Counted from the first letter of the stretch, positions 32,643-45,567 are shown. The stretch: 64,000 nucleotides of DNA from Paraconiothyrium sp. Pb-2020 (GCA_022419385.1 JAJUBI010000002.1:1612001-1676000), one strand, 5' to 3'. A program made the numbers and translations. Notes: generated by a model not told the origin, from the letters alone.

Positions 32643-35600
32643 TTAGTACACCGTATCGCCCTTCTTGATAGCTTCCCAATCCGTGGCACCGCCTTGGCCG
32701 GAACCCTCGTGCACACCAGGAATAGTACCACTCGCGTCCGTTCCACCGCGCCCATCACCATACTTCTCCACGTTGGTGGGAAGACCTGTGTGCGGCTCCG
32801 TCACGGTGTGGTGACCTCCTACGACGTCACTGGCCGGGTGTGCGCCATATACGCCTCTCTCCGTCTGCCTGCTACCTGTTAGTGCTTGCGTCCCTTTATC
32901 AAATCACTGTGGGTAGGGCTTACTGGTCTCCAGAAACGAGGTTTGGATCACCGATAGGCCCGTCAATGCCAATGTGTTCGCGCTTTCCTACGTGCGGATC
33001 TACCTCTCGCGCTGGGTGGCCTACGGGCGGTTCCTTGTGCAGCACGTTACGCCCCTTTTTCTCAGCGAGGTGCCTGCCCTCTTCCTGTTCGTAGGCTGCG
33101 GCGCCGGCACCTGCTGCTCCCACGCCGGCTGCGCCAGCAGCGTATTCCTTGGAATGACGCGGAGAATCGCGAGAGGCGCGAGGGCTGTTTTCACCACTGC
33201 TATTGGTGCGATCTTTATCTTTCTTGTTGAGGAAGGTAAGGAAGCGGTGCTTCTTCTCCTTGGGGCTGCCCTCCTCTTCAGGCGTGGCCTCACGCTCCCT
33301 CTGCGCTTCGTTTTCCTTCGCAGCGAGCAGCTTATCGTGCTGCTTTTGTTGCTTCTCCATCTCTTTGGCATGCTCCTTCTCTTTGTGTTCCGCCTCCTTT
33401 GCGTGTTTCTTCTTCTCCGCCGCAACGAGCTTGTCATGGTGTTTTTGGTCGTGCGCCTGCTTCTTCTCCAACGCCTTCTGCTGGTCGTCGAACGCTTTTT
33501 GTTGCTCTTTAAGCTGACGCTCTTGCTCCTTCTGCGCGTCGTGCTGGGAAAGGCCGTATGCGCCAGCACCCGCTGCACCTACGCCAGCAGCGGTGCCCAG
33601 GGCGGCATTGCGCTTTGTGTGGTCCTCCTTAGGATCTTGGGAGCGGGGAACTTGAGTGGCGTCTTGGGGCTGGTTGTATGTAGAGGTGTTTGGGTTCTGG
33701 ACTGCCGAAGTGGTGGACGATTGCGGGTAGCCTTGGGTGGCGGAGGGCTGCTGAGCTTGAGGGTGGGAGTGGTCGCGAGTAGCGGCGTAAGCTCCTGCTC
33801 CCAGGGCTCCTGCTCCTCCAGCGATAGCGGCATCGCGGCCATAGTGGTGCTGGTTTTGGGGTGCACCGGTTTGTTGAGTGGACGCATCTTGAAGCACTCC
33901 ACTTTGCTGGGTAGATGTGGCTGGATCGTAACGCTGGCTATCCAGCCCGTGTGTTCCAGAAGTAGGATACTGCTGGTTGTCGTGTTGTCCTCGTGTTGCA
34001 GCATATGCTCCTGCGCCTAAAGCCCCAGCTCCTCCGACAGCAGCGGCGTCACGCCCATAATGGTGCTGGCTCTGGGGCGTACCCGCCTGATGCGTCGATG
34101 TGGCTGGATCGTAGCGCTGGCTGTCCAGACCGGACACAGCGGCACTGTGGGGTGACTGTTGGTGACCCTGGGCAGCAGAGGGCTGCTGGGCCTGACCATG
34201 TCCGCGAGTGGCAGCGTACGCTCCAGCACCCAAGGCTCCAGCTCCACCAACTGCAGCGGCGTCACGACCGTAGTGGTGCTGGTCCTGGTGAGCCCCAGTT
34301 TGCTGAGTAGAAACAGCAGGGTCACGTCCTGCAGGCACAGCACGCTGGTGTTCCAGCTGATGATCGCGATTCGCAGCGTAAACTCCAGCACCAGCAGCTC
34401 CAAGGCCACCAACGGCGGCGGTATCACGACCGTAATGGTGTTGTTGGTTTTGCGGCGAAGTAGTGGATGCCGATGTTCCAGCGGTTGATCGAGGATCATG
34501 AGCACCAGGGGCCGAAGGGTCGTAACGCTGCTCGTGCATAGCAGCGCCTGGCTGCGTGCTTGGATGCTCGCCATAAGACTTAGCGGCTTCGTAGGCTCCG
34601 TAACCTGCGGTTCCTGCACCTCCCGCGACGGCAGCATCGCGACCGTAGTGGTGCTGCTTGGAAGCATCTTCTGTCGCTTTAGGATCTAGCTTATTGGCCT
34701 GTTCTTTAGAAAGGCCCTTCTGCTTCTGCGGATCTGGAAGCACGCGCGGGTCAACGATGTTGGCAACATCGCTCTTGTGAGGACCGACAGTTGACGGTGC
34801 AGGGTCCTCCACGGTGGGAGCAGCGTGGTGGTGCTTTTGCACAGCAGGATCGGGCTGAACTCGCGGGTCGAGGACATTCGCAACATTACTCTTGTGAGGT
34901 CCAATGGTAGAAGACGCGGGACCGGAATCGGGCTCAGCATCTCGCTGGCTGGCGTACAGGCCTGCGGTTGTTGCAGCGCCGGCACCTACGAGGGCGGCGT
35001 CGCGGCCGTGGTGGTGCTGGGAGTCGGACTTCACTTCTTGTCCAGCTAACGGGTATTCCTTGTTCGACAGTTCAAGTCCTTTGGCTGCCCCTTGTGTAGA
35101 GGCCTGAGTAGACGGCTGAGAAGATCCTACCGCGCCGCCAGTAAGTGCAGCATTGCGGGTATCACGGTGCTCCGATGCAGTGGGGTCATATCTCTGCTCC
35201 GCGAGTCCACCCCTTGGGACGGTGTCGACTCGAGGATCCACCTTAGTGTGGGTGTAAGGATTGGGCTCGTCATACAAGGATTTGTCGCCTACTTCAGGAG
35301 AATCGGTTTGGTGGTGCTTTCCGGCTGCGTAAGCGCCGGCAGCTCCCAAGCCTCCAGCGACCGCGGCATCTCGTCCATAATGATGCTCCGATGTGGGCTG
35401 TTCTGCTGAGCGCGCCTGTGGTTCGTTCAAAGAACCCGTGTGGCGTAATTCATGCTCCGCAGCGAAGGCAGACGGAGTAGTCTCCGTGGTCGGCTTGCTC
35501 TGGATGTACGAAGGGGCATTTGACTCCTCGAGCGGCGTCGGGCTTGGAAATTCTCCGGGAACGTGAAGCTTAGGGTCTATCCTATTCGCAGTATCTGTCG

Positions 35601-36936
35601 AATGAGGTCCTGTGGTGAACAAGAGGCTGCTTTTTCCATCCTCGGGCGATCCAGGCGTTGAATCACAAGGGTCTCCTTTATAGTTGTGACCGTGTCCGGC
35701 ATGGTCGTGGGTCCAACCGTGTTCATCAACTGCTGCTCTCGCAGCAGCCAGTGATTCAGGATTGGCGGAATGAGAGGGATTCGTCGACTGGGATGGCTGG
35801 GCCTCATGGCGCTTCGCTGCCTCGTAAGCACCCATTCCGGCTACTCCCAAGCCTCCGGCGACCGCGGCATCTCGGCCGTGGTGATGCTCCGGTGCAGGCT
35901 GCTCTACTGACTGAGGCTGGAGATTCGCTTCAATCCTTCCATCGTTCTGGGGAACGACCGAGGACGCTGATGCAGCCTCAGCAGCACCAGCGAGGCCTTT
36001 GCGGCCCTGGCCATGGCGAAGTCCAGCTTCTCTCTCCTTAGTACCCGGTTCCCGTTCGTTGGTCGTCGTGGCCGTCTGCGAAGGTTGGTGGGCAACACCT
36101 CCAGCAAGTGGGAAAGACCGACCAGAGTCTGGTGGTACGTCCGACTGTTGTCTCTGGAGGTTGATTTGGGGAGGTTTACCAGCAGACATGTAGCTTGTAT
36201 CCTCAGGATGGCTTCGCGAGGCATGTTCTGCCAGAGCTCCTGTACCCAACGCACCAGCGCCAGCGGCCGCACCTTGTCCAAGGTGTGATTCATGGTCGCC
36301 AGCCTTTGTGCCCGACAGGTCTCCACCTGCCCCTGGCTGGTTGCTTCCAGTTGCCTCACGCTGCTTCTGCTCGAAAAGGTTGTCATTCGGCCGTGCAGCG
36401 TGAGTATCATCTGAGCCTTGGGGGAAGCCAATGACGCCGGACTTGATGCTCGCGGTGCTCATGTCCTCGTGCGGCCCCGGCCGATACTGGTTCGGATGCA
36501 GACTGGGCGTGGCACTTGGGGCTGATGAATCACCTACGCGAGTGGAAGTGGCTTGCGGTACGTGTGGGGTATTGGAAGAGTGAGGTGCGTCGCCGGTGGT
36601 CGTGGTGGAGTCGCCGGCAGTTTGCCCTTTGGCAAATTGGTCGTAAATGGGGTGATGCCTGATAACCTGAGGATCAATTTTGGAGCCCAAGTGGGATTGA
36701 CTGTTTGACTGACTCTCCCGATGCTCCCTGAGGAGACTGATGTGCACCTGCTAGGTGGCTGCCCTCGCCAGCCAAGGCTCCCGTCTTGGAGCGGTCGAAC
36801 TCAGCAGCGGTAGGAGTATCGTGTCGACCTTGGGCAACATCGCCCTCCTTGCTGTGACCGTGAGAGCTGGGATGGTCAGTACAGTATGCGATGTTTGGTC
36901 GAAACAGACTCACAAGACGTTCTTGATCTTCTCCAT
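32643..36936 (-). CDS. Very long Gly/Ala-rich repeat protein with His-Tyr-Gly-Arg-Asp motifs
   Basis: Minus-strand exons 36914-36936, 36714-36866, 32924-36658 and 32643-32868, giving 1378 aa. The first and last exons are supported by strong signals (GTGAGT with a CTGAC branch; GTAAGC with CACTAAC). The second intron, 36659-36713 (GTCAGT...TATCAG), is phase-consistent but removes a family-like SKIDPQV word, so a frameshift is an alternative. The start is MEKIKNV; the end is NVEKYGDGRGGTDASG and IKKGDTVY. About ten copies of HHYGRDAA followed by a GGxGxxGxGAYAA stretch are spaced by Gln/Ser/Pro-rich linkers, with several GPHxSxxANxxDPRV words. A charged Lys/Glu/Gln/His-rich coiled coil (KEQERQLKEQQKAFDDQQK onward) follows near the C-terminus. 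Mostly disordered by composition. Function unknown. Confidence 0.75.
33080..36292 (-). repeat. Degenerate glycine-zipper-like protein repeats
   Basis: About eleven copies of a module of 25-30 residues inside the preceding gene. Consensus: HHYGRDAAxxGG, then xGxxGxGAYAAxR. Three adjacent copies (about 33770-33860, 33995-34065 and 34205-34285) are near-identical at DNA level as well, suggesting recent duplication or gene conversion, while the outer copies are divergent. Confidence 0.8.
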
Positions 36937-38697
36937 ATTGGCTGCTTTGGGATTTGACGAGTTACCGAAAGCAGAAGGAGCAAGGAAGGGTGTCACGTAG
37001 TTTTACTGGAAAGAGAACAGGATGGATTGGCAAAGCTCAATTAATACAGTGGAGGTTGTGCAAATCATTCAGGGCAGTCGCGCCCGGAGACGGGCATTGA
37101 TGTCATAGACGTAAGGTTAGCTGCAAGTAGCCGCACCCCGCTAAGTGCCATTGGAACACGACAAAGAGCGCCCACGCTCGAAACGATCAAAAGCCACGTT
37201 CAAACTGGTTTTGCGGAGCCTAGAGGCGTCAAGTGCAATGCCACCCAGGCTTCGCGGATCATGGTGATCCTGGCGGTGAATCTGTAGTGGGGTCGAACTG
37301 AGTTGCACTGGCGGTTCCGCAGGCGTCCACAGCTTGGAAGGGCGACATGAGACACAAGACTGACAGCTGGGCACGAACAGGCAATCGGCGCTAGGCTGAG
37401 CAAGCAGCTGATGGACGAGTGCGTTTGTGGCGGGCGTGGGATGCGATCTCACGGCGCAGGTGGTGGAGGCATCACGATGCGATGACGCACGCACAGGGAT
37501 CGCCGAGCTACCCCACACTGCAACGCAAGTCGGGCGCCACCAGGTCATAGCATCACAGGTCGCTGCAAGTGTACTCACCCATCGCGATGACATGGTGCTC
37601 GGTGAAGACGCGCAGGGCCAGACGCCTAAAATGGTGCGGGTGCTGCCCGAGGCCGGACCGGGCGCTGCGTCCGAAGTGCCCTCCGCTGCCCGCAAGTCCG
37701 GGTCATGTGACCGTCTCACGGCCGGGGCTCGGCATGGGAGCGATGCTGCTGGAGGCGCCCCAAGAGCCGCGCGCTCCCACGTCGCTGGGACCCGGCGAGC
37801 AGCGCAGACGGATGGCTGCCTCTGTGCGCTCAACACTATTCTGACCGCGCTGCTCGCGCCGACAGACCCTCCGGCACCCCCCTGCTCTTGTACGGACAAC
37901 TTACAAGGCGTTGAGCAAAAATCGCGCACCTGGAGCGAGTGAGGCGGCCGTCTTTTCCCTACCGTTGCAGGCCTAGGCCCAGCGTGCGTGCTCCCACGCC
38001 CCGAGTCGGATGGGAGCTGCAGGCCAACGTCGATCCTGCCCTGCGACGCCGCAGCCCGTGTTGCCATCATGTACAGTAGAGATCCAACTGCGAAGCATGC
38101 TCGGCCGGAGGGAGACGCGACGAGAGCCTGGCTGACGAGCCTTGGCGCAATCGTTGATTGATGATACAAAGAACGGGTGACCCCTCCCACACAATCTATT
38201 GTTGCTCCATAGCTCGCCTTCGCGCCTCCACGTTCGCCGTCATCCTGCTCCAGTGCTAGCGACGCTCGCCTGCCGACCCGCCGCGTGCTTGCCATGTCCA
38301 CCCAGTGAAAGCCCACACATAGCACCATTACCCACCATACCCACTTGTTCCTATTCCAAGTCCGGCACGCCGCCCACGCCCAACTGCGAACCCTCTTGCC
38401 TTCTCCGCGCCACACCTTCACACCATACCGCCCGCGACTTCCCCAGACTCTCACTCCTCGAATGCGCCTGCCGTCCGCGCGAGACGATCAAAGTGCCAGA
38501 AGCAGGAAGGCGCCGAGGACAACATCGGCACCAGGGACAGGGTAGGGTCGCTTTGAGGTCCGCACGCCCACCATCTCCGCTTAGCACTCCGCTGTCAGTC
38601 TTGGTACGCATCCACCACCGAGCACGCCGCTCTCGTCGACCGACCTCCCACGGCTTGTTCAATTGACACCGCATTCACCAACACTTTCCACGCCACA
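36937..38697. promoter_or_regulatory. Long GC-rich divergent intergenic region
   Basis: 1.76 kb between opposing ATGs. The part from about 37430 to 38690 is GC-rich with C-rich tracts, and gives open frames of up to 437 codons on the minus strand that I judge spurious. A TCACGTGAC-like motif is not present; GGTCATGTGACCG at 37700-37712 is a near-palindromic E-box-like site. Promoter function is inferred. Confidence 0.45.
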
Positions 38698-39600
38698 ATG
38701 CCTCTCCGCTCGCGCCTGCGTCGCGCCTTCACTCGCGGCTCCCACGACGACCCACAACTCGTAAAGGGCAAGAAATCGAAGAACTACGATCCCAATGTCT
38801 ACCAGCCCGGCGAGAAGATGCCGCCGCTCAAGTACCGCCGCCCTGTCGCTCCAGAACACAAAGCACACCTCGAGTCGTTCGACTGGGGTAAGGCCTGGCG
38901 GAGAAAGAGCGCTTCGAGCATATACTCGCCCATGGGCTCCCGCATGCCCTCCCGTAAGAGCAGCTTCCAGTCGTTTCGGACCCGCAAGAGTGTACGCAGC
39001 GTGCATGGAAGACGCAGCCAGAGTAAACCTCGTGGCGGTGACGACTACAGGGAGAATGACAGCGGTATCGGGGCTAGCTTGAGCGGTGACCACCAATTGA
39101 TAGAGGACAGCGATGACGAGGGCGACATAACAAATGGTGAGTTCGAGCTCTTATCCGACATACTACATAGTCCGTTCTGATATCGTGTAGTCGGCCTCTC
39201 AAGAAACCCCACCGAAGACCCCAAGCGCCCCCGTAAGTCCTCCAGCATCCACCGCCGCTCCATGTCCATTGCCTCCAACAGCGGCTCCCGCCCTCCCACC
39301 GCCGACCGCGTTCGGCGCCCCAGCGTTACCAGCCCCTCGGGCGAAACTCCCTTCGACCCGGAAGACCTCGAGGTCGCCCTCCAGAAAACCACCCTCGATA
39401 CCACAAAAGAAGAATCCGACCGCAGCGGTGAAATCAGCCCGAATAATCCCGCAGACCCACCGCAGAGCCCTACTCTACCTGAACCTCAAAACGGTCCCGA
39501 CTTCTATGACAGGTTGAGGCCGAGGGAAAGGTTGATTGCTTTCGATGATGACCATACCTTTGAAAGTATTTCTGACCCGCCCCGGAGCGGCACGTACTGA
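38698..39600 (+). CDS. Basic Ser/Arg-rich hypothetical protein, 282 aa
   Basis: Exons 38698-39136 and 39191-39600, with a 54-base intron (GTGAGT donor, GTGTAG acceptor) joined in phase 1. The start MPLRSRLRRAFTRGSHDD is strongly basic. A conserved-looking motif PNVYQPGEKMPPLKYRRPV is followed by FDWGKAWRRKSASSIYSPMG, and a Ser/Arg/Lys-rich tract (SRKSSFQSFRTRKSVRSVHG) with many potential kinase sites. The C-terminal exon is Pro/Ser/Glu-rich and ends DHTFESISDPPRSGTY. It looks like a disordered, phosphorylation-prone protein. No family recognised. The first exon's quality makes a real gene likely. Confidence 0.7.
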
Positions 39601-42600
39601 ACTCACTCTTTTTCTCAGAATCTTCAAGTGAAACCGCACGCCCGCGTTTGCGTTGGACGAACACGAGTTAAGCACGAACTGTAAATAATGACTGGCTTGG
39701 ATTGCATGCATTTTGCATTGGGATTGGGTTGGCTCCCTCCATATATTTTTGCATTAGCCGACGGCGTTACATGGAAAGGCCCTGGCGTGTGGACCTTGCA
39801 TCCTAGATCACGGGATTGTTTTGGAGTCGTAGGCGGCTGTCTACATACAGTATCTCTTTATGATATTTTTGGGCGCACGGAGGGCAGGATCATATAACGG
39901 GATCAACTGGGACGACGACGCAGTCGACCACATTGTAGATGTGTACTAAGACCGGAATTGAGGATTCGCAAGCATCACATCGTTCACATGTCCTTTGCCT
40001 GTCGAGGGAGCCTGGAACAGCCTTCTCAGTGACCAAGTGTTACGGTAAACTCCCAACTCACACGGCAAATCCACTACATTGCTGCCTTCGTGTCTTAACT
40101 AGAAAGAAAAAGTACCAAACAACCCTCCTCTTGATGCGGTTCTTGGGCAGTCGCTGATGGCATGGAGATCGCGCACTTGGCGGTTCACCATGGCAGGTTT
40201 AACGAGTGGTCGTACCGTCCGTTGCGTTACCGCGCACACCTTTTCTGCAAATATTTCCGCACACATATTCGCCCATTTTTCATACGCCGAAACGACAGCA
40301 TGTGAACGTGACAGAATCGCCTGGATTGTCTGGTAGCTTTGCTGCGCGCATAGCGGCACGGCGATGTAGCGACATAGCTGGAGGGAGGCATGTGCGCGGT
40401 GCGAAGCGAGTGCAATGCAGATGAATATAAACATGACAACAGAAATCGGTCATTCGCGAGCTGTGATTCTGCGTAGAGCTAGGTGGGAAGCATGTCAGCT
40501 TTCGACTCATGCACAGTCGTGGTCTGCGGAAGGGTAAGAGCCGCCTCGGTCACGTTGGAGCATGCTTTGTCTGCGGGCGCGGGAGATGTGTCGCGTGCTC
40601 CTCTGTTCAAGGCGGAGGTGGGTAATGGTATGATGAGTTGGAGGGTGGGAACAACCATTTGGTGAGACTGCGGGATTGGGTTTCCAGGCGTGTGGTGGCC
40701 CTGGAATGCTGGGACGCTGAGGCTGAGGATCGAGCGAGGTGGGCATGTGTGATGATAGCAGGGAGACTCAATGGCTCAGTCCAAGAGATGAGAGCACCTT
40801 GAGATGGACGGTTGCTTGTATGTTTGAAAGCGATGTGAACGGGGTACGCTGATGTAGGGATGGACAACGCTGATATGGGCATAGATAACGTAGAAGCCAT
40901 GGAAGAAACAGCCATTACAAGGGAAGTCAAAGATGATATAGAGGAAAGCTTAGTTCTCATACGTATATTAGTCTGTCTATATCTCTACTCCAAGAGCTTC
41001 TCGCGATTACGCATGAAGATCATCACATGGCACAGTAGTGTGCGATCTGCAGCGCCGAAGACGACGATCAGGATAACACTGCTACATGAAATGACTAGGG
41101 CGCTCAAATGTGTCGATTGCACATACGCCCCTTTGGTTACCTCTAGACGACGAGCTCAGAGACATATCAGATTATTTTAGCAACTGTGTCGGCCGCACCA
41201 CCGCGAGCTTAGGATGCAGGTACCCGCGCAACGTCCCGCCAGCCATAACCGGACCCAGCTGCAGGCGCTCTGATCCGACCTCCCGAGACAGTGAACAGAA
41301 AACAATACGCTATACGATACGCTATGATGAGCGAGACGCTGGTACGAGACCGCTCCGCAAATTGCGATCTCAGCCCATACGACGACACGAGGAGCCGCCG
41401 CTGCCGTAGATCTGTAGCACAAGCAGTTATCTGTAGATTTTCCGGTCTATAGCCGGGTGATCTTTGGCAAGACCCCGCGGGCCTAGAGCCGTGTGAGACA
41501 CTGGGGGAGATAGCAGCTGTGGAAAGAAAGGCGAGATTGGGTCCGCAACCTGGGAAGCGGACATGCAGGTCTTCAAGAGGGGTCATTGTAGGCTGACTGA
41601 AAGTCTGTAGCGATTGGGCACTGAGATTCCGACGAATGGGTGAACGGGAAGCGCAACAGCCAGGTATGAGGCTCATGATGCGGTTTCAGACTTACCTAGA
41701 GAAAGGTGTTGCTTGTGGTGGGAGTGATCAGCAGGTTCGCATCGAGGATGTCGGTATTGTTTGACGTGAACATGTTCGCGGCGTACGTAGGGCTATTGAA
41801 GAACTATGGCTGAGAGGCAAGCCGAAGACTAGATTCCAAGCCATTGGAGCGTAGATCGTGCATGCGCAGATCCTGATTGCGAAAGGCTAGCAGTCGTCAG
41901 CCTGCGTCCGTCCAATCAGTCTTGGTGGATGATGAAGCCATGTTGTATTGCACAGTAGTGCGCGCTTAAAGAGGCTGTCAGGTGCTGAAGAGGAAGTAGA
42001 TTCCACGACGGAGAAGCTGACTCTGCGGAAGTGCATGGAAAACATGTTTCTCATGCGAATGTTGGAGCCGCGTGGATGTTGAGCAATGGCGGCGTACAAG
42101 GGGGCGGCAACGGCGGCGGGCCTTATGCGTTTCTACCAGCGGTGGGAAATCGCGATAGTCGACGTGGAGGGAAGGTGGTTCCTGAAGAAGATGCCGTCAC
42201 TGGTCTGGGGCGTCGGCATAATGGTGCGGAAGCTGAGGACATATGCCACCGCGGGCCTCTCGCATCTCTGCGACATAAGGTCAGCCTTCAGGAACAAGCC
42301 CCTCCTGCGTGACCAGCCGGGCCCTAATCGGGCCACACTAAAGCAATGGTGCTGCCTGAAAAGGATATCAGATCCATTCCCAGACGGCAGACATGCTGCT
42401 GTCTGTCATATGGGCAGCGCCGTTGCTGACCGCGTCGCGGACCATGAAGTGACTGATGCCTTAACGATGTACCTGTCGTAGGTCACACGCCAAAGATCCA
42501 GCCCAGAAGACGGCACACCGTGCCGTCGTCCAACTGTCCTTCCATCGCGATGGGTAGTGGCACTTGGCCTCTTCAGGCAGCGGAATGCGGCAAAAAGCTG

Positions 42601-45567
42601 TGATGCCGGAGTTTACGCCGAAAGCTTGACCTCGAGATCCATCAACAACGAGCGGATCTCGCCGTTTCGGCTTCGTCCCAGTGAAAGGAATCCGACGGAG
42701 CTCCGCGCAACGCAACAGGGGTATGAGCAGCGACGAAAGGCTCGACGCCAGTCTGACGCAGTAACGCTCTCAGTTCTGTGCTCGAAGCGGAGACGCGCTT
42801 CTGTCGTGATCAGGGACCGCCCGCAACGGGACGCACCTACCATTGTGCCCACAACATCTCCTAGTTGTCTTCGTCCAGCCAGGTCTGATATTCAAGGTCC
42901 GCAAGCCCACTCGCCTCCACAGCGTTGCGGTCCGTCATCGCACAGGCACAGTGCATACATTAGCTCGATACGCGGCACACGGTTCATCAGCATGCCCTTG
43001 CTGCTGCGCAGATGAGATGGGTCTTTCTGAGGACGTCGTCAATGGTGAGTGCAAGCCAGAAGCGATGCCTGCTGCATAGAGCTCTTGGGTCGGTGATCGC
43101 TACCTCGATCGGAAGGTAAGTTTCAGAGTAAGCTTGAGGTTGCTAAAGTTGAGCGCCGACGATGCTCTTGGCTGCTTCGGCTGAATTTCGCGAATTTGCG
43201 TATGCCACTCTAAGTATCCAAGCGGAAACTCTTCGGAACTATGTCATGTTGAGTCTCACCGTCCTGTCACATCGCCACGCATCGCATGGGCCGTTGGAAT
43301 GAGGGTGTCAGAGTCCAGCGTGGCAGCCAGTGACTTGCCTCCGCGTGTTTATGGCCAATTCCTTAGGCTCCTGGCAACAGCCGCGCGCTTGATGATGGTC
43401 TCCCTTTCTCGAAGGCGCGAGCTTAACGCGATGCAAACGCTGGGGTGGGGCCATGACAGGTGTCGCGAGATTAAAACCGAAGACCGATTTCTCATCATTC
43501 CCTTGAGTAAAAGTCAGTGAGCCATCCGGATGGAGCCTCCTGTTCATCGATGTACAAGCTGCATGTTGGCACCGGCTTCGCGTCCTCCATACTCGGTTGC
43601 CGGTCAGGGCGATCAGAGAGACGCTGACAACCACGAGCGTAACGTTTTGTTTGGATTTGTTCAAGCCCGCAGGATCTGACTCCAAAAACCGAGAATATAG
43701 TTTCCACGTATCCAGGTAACCACTCTTCAGCCAGGAAGGCGAGACCTGTCTGAACCAGTTCGTGCAAGCGCATCTCTTTCAGCACTGTATTGTAGTACAC
43801 GAGCTTGCCTTCGCTCATTGTTTCTTGGCTGCATATCATGAAAGTGGGACTGCGAAGAGAGGCCCAATCCACTGTCGACGCTCTCATGCGAGTGATTTGC
43901 CTGTGGGGTCGCCTATACCTGCTACGATCGCAGTTACGTTGCACAACGGAGTATTCAATAACCGACGATGCGGAGACTCAGCATCTTGGTCGCGCCTGAC
44001 GCCTCTGTATGCAGCCGTTGAGCTAACCAGAAGTATCCAGACTGCGTGTCCACGCCTGCTGAAACAGCAGATCTCGAATCGCGGGTTCGATGGCGGGTAC
44101 CCGCCTCATCTGGATCGGCCGGTGGAAGATGGGACTGCAGATGTGGGTAACGGTCAAATACGCGAAGGCCTCAGCACCCACAAGCATCTCAAGGACGTGT
44201 CCAGGGCTTATACTGAATCGTGCGTGGAACGTATATCAGCGTGGCTGAGGTCAGTTCTCGCAAGACGTGCAACTCTAAGCGCCGATGTCGGTCAGATTTC
44301 AACAAAATCCATCGTGCTTCATTCCCTGCAGCAGAATGACAACATTCGAAACAGCCAATCGTGGGTCCTGCGTCCAGTGGCTTGTCCATGGCCCGGAGAA
44401 TTCTTTGGCCCCAGTCAAGTACATGTGGTACCATATGCTGTGCGACCAGAAGGACGAATGGCGCCAGAACCCGCAAACAAACAACCATCCCTCTTGTGTA
44501 GAAAGAAAGAGGTTCATAGTATGTAAGACGAAAGGCAGAGGTACATGATATTGACTACCATGCATCTGGGTAGTCGGTACAGAACACTGGATCATGTAAC
44601 AACCAGAGCAATGCGATGATGATTGAGTCATGTTGATTAACCCCATGTCGACTCGACATGTGGTTGAAGTGCATTCTTGAGGATATTGGAAAGATGTGCA
44701 TCTGAACCGAGCAAGTCGGAGTAACCATTGACGGTGCGGGGTGAAATTCTGCAGGTCCGCGGGACCTGCAGAAGCTGGTGGGTCGTTGAGCAGCCAGATG
44801 CTTGAGTCTGGTAGAGATGCGCAACAGGGAAAAGCCTGGTACCGCGATCGATGTGGCTGTTCGGCGGGGGCTGACCTCATGGTAGGGTTCTAACGTATCA
44901 TTCCACGGGTGAGAGGCGTTAGCCAGAGGCTGAGGTTACAGTCACGGTCGACCGATGAACATCAGGTAAAACCCCCCATTTCAGTTCCCGTCGTTCCGGC
45001 TCCTGTCTAGCAGCCTGCAAGGCCTTCGCGCTTGTGTCGCTCAAGATCCAGGCTTGTGACGACGTGATGGACCTCTGTAGCTTTTAATCTGCCGTGAGGT
45101 CGCCGTGTACCTTTCCTCTTGTCTGCACTTCTTCTAGTAGTGTAGGTCGTTTGTGAACGGACTGCCCCTTGCAGTCGCTTCGCAATCCAGGTCGCTACCC
45201 GTTCGCCTCTCTGTTCCTCCTTGAATCCGCCACACCGGACGAGCTACTCGCGCGAGGCTCAACCCATTCCATCGCCCTGCCTCAGTCGCGTTCATGAACG
45301 CGCCGTCATATTGTAATATGTTCCACGGAGGTTAGTGTCCCTCAGTGCCACCACGGCATCGTGTCCCCAGCCTATTGTCTACCCTTATTCAAAAGCGCAA
45401 GCCGCACCCCTTCCCAAAGTGCCTTATCGATCTGACATCAAGAGGATGCTTGTGAACGATCCGGTCGTTCCTCCGTGTGTGTATGATGTCGATATGCTCG
45501 CCACTGGAAGAGTACATCTGCTGACGACCCTATCCTTCTAGCAGAGCCAAAATTTGAATCAGTGAAG
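39601..45567. other. 6-kb region with no convincing gene
   Basis: No frame here combines a start, splice signals and recognisable protein. The best candidates are a 131-codon frame at 42086-42481 (plus), a 131-codon frame at 43495-43887 (minus), and an overlapping 254-codon frame at 43762-44526 (plus); the last two are antisense to each other so at most one can be real. Base composition is not AT-rich, so it is not a classic RIP-degraded block. The final about 400 bases are likely promoter and 5' leader of the C2H2 gene, with a possible leader intron. Confidence 0.45.

Noticed and set aside
37141..38454. 437-codon open frame on the minus strand
   Set aside because: Lies in a GC-rich divergent intergenic block where stops are rare; residues are Ser/Pro/Arg/Ala/Cys-rich with no domain or helix pattern, and overlapping plus-strand frames look equally open.
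42086..42481. 131-codon plus-strand frame starting MAAYKGAATAAGLMRFY
   Set aside because: Has an ATG and a fairly protein-like first half, but no homology I recognise and no support from context.
43495..44526. Overlapping antisense frames (minus 43495-43887, plus 43762-44526)
   Set aside because: Mutually exclusive, no splice logic, no recognised motif; mentioned only as candidates within the gene-poor block.
45335..45541. 68-codon frame upstream of the C2H2 gene as an extra first exon
   Set aside because: No ATG in frame, and the only GT...AG interval linking it to 45568 is about 30 bases, too short for a fungal intron.
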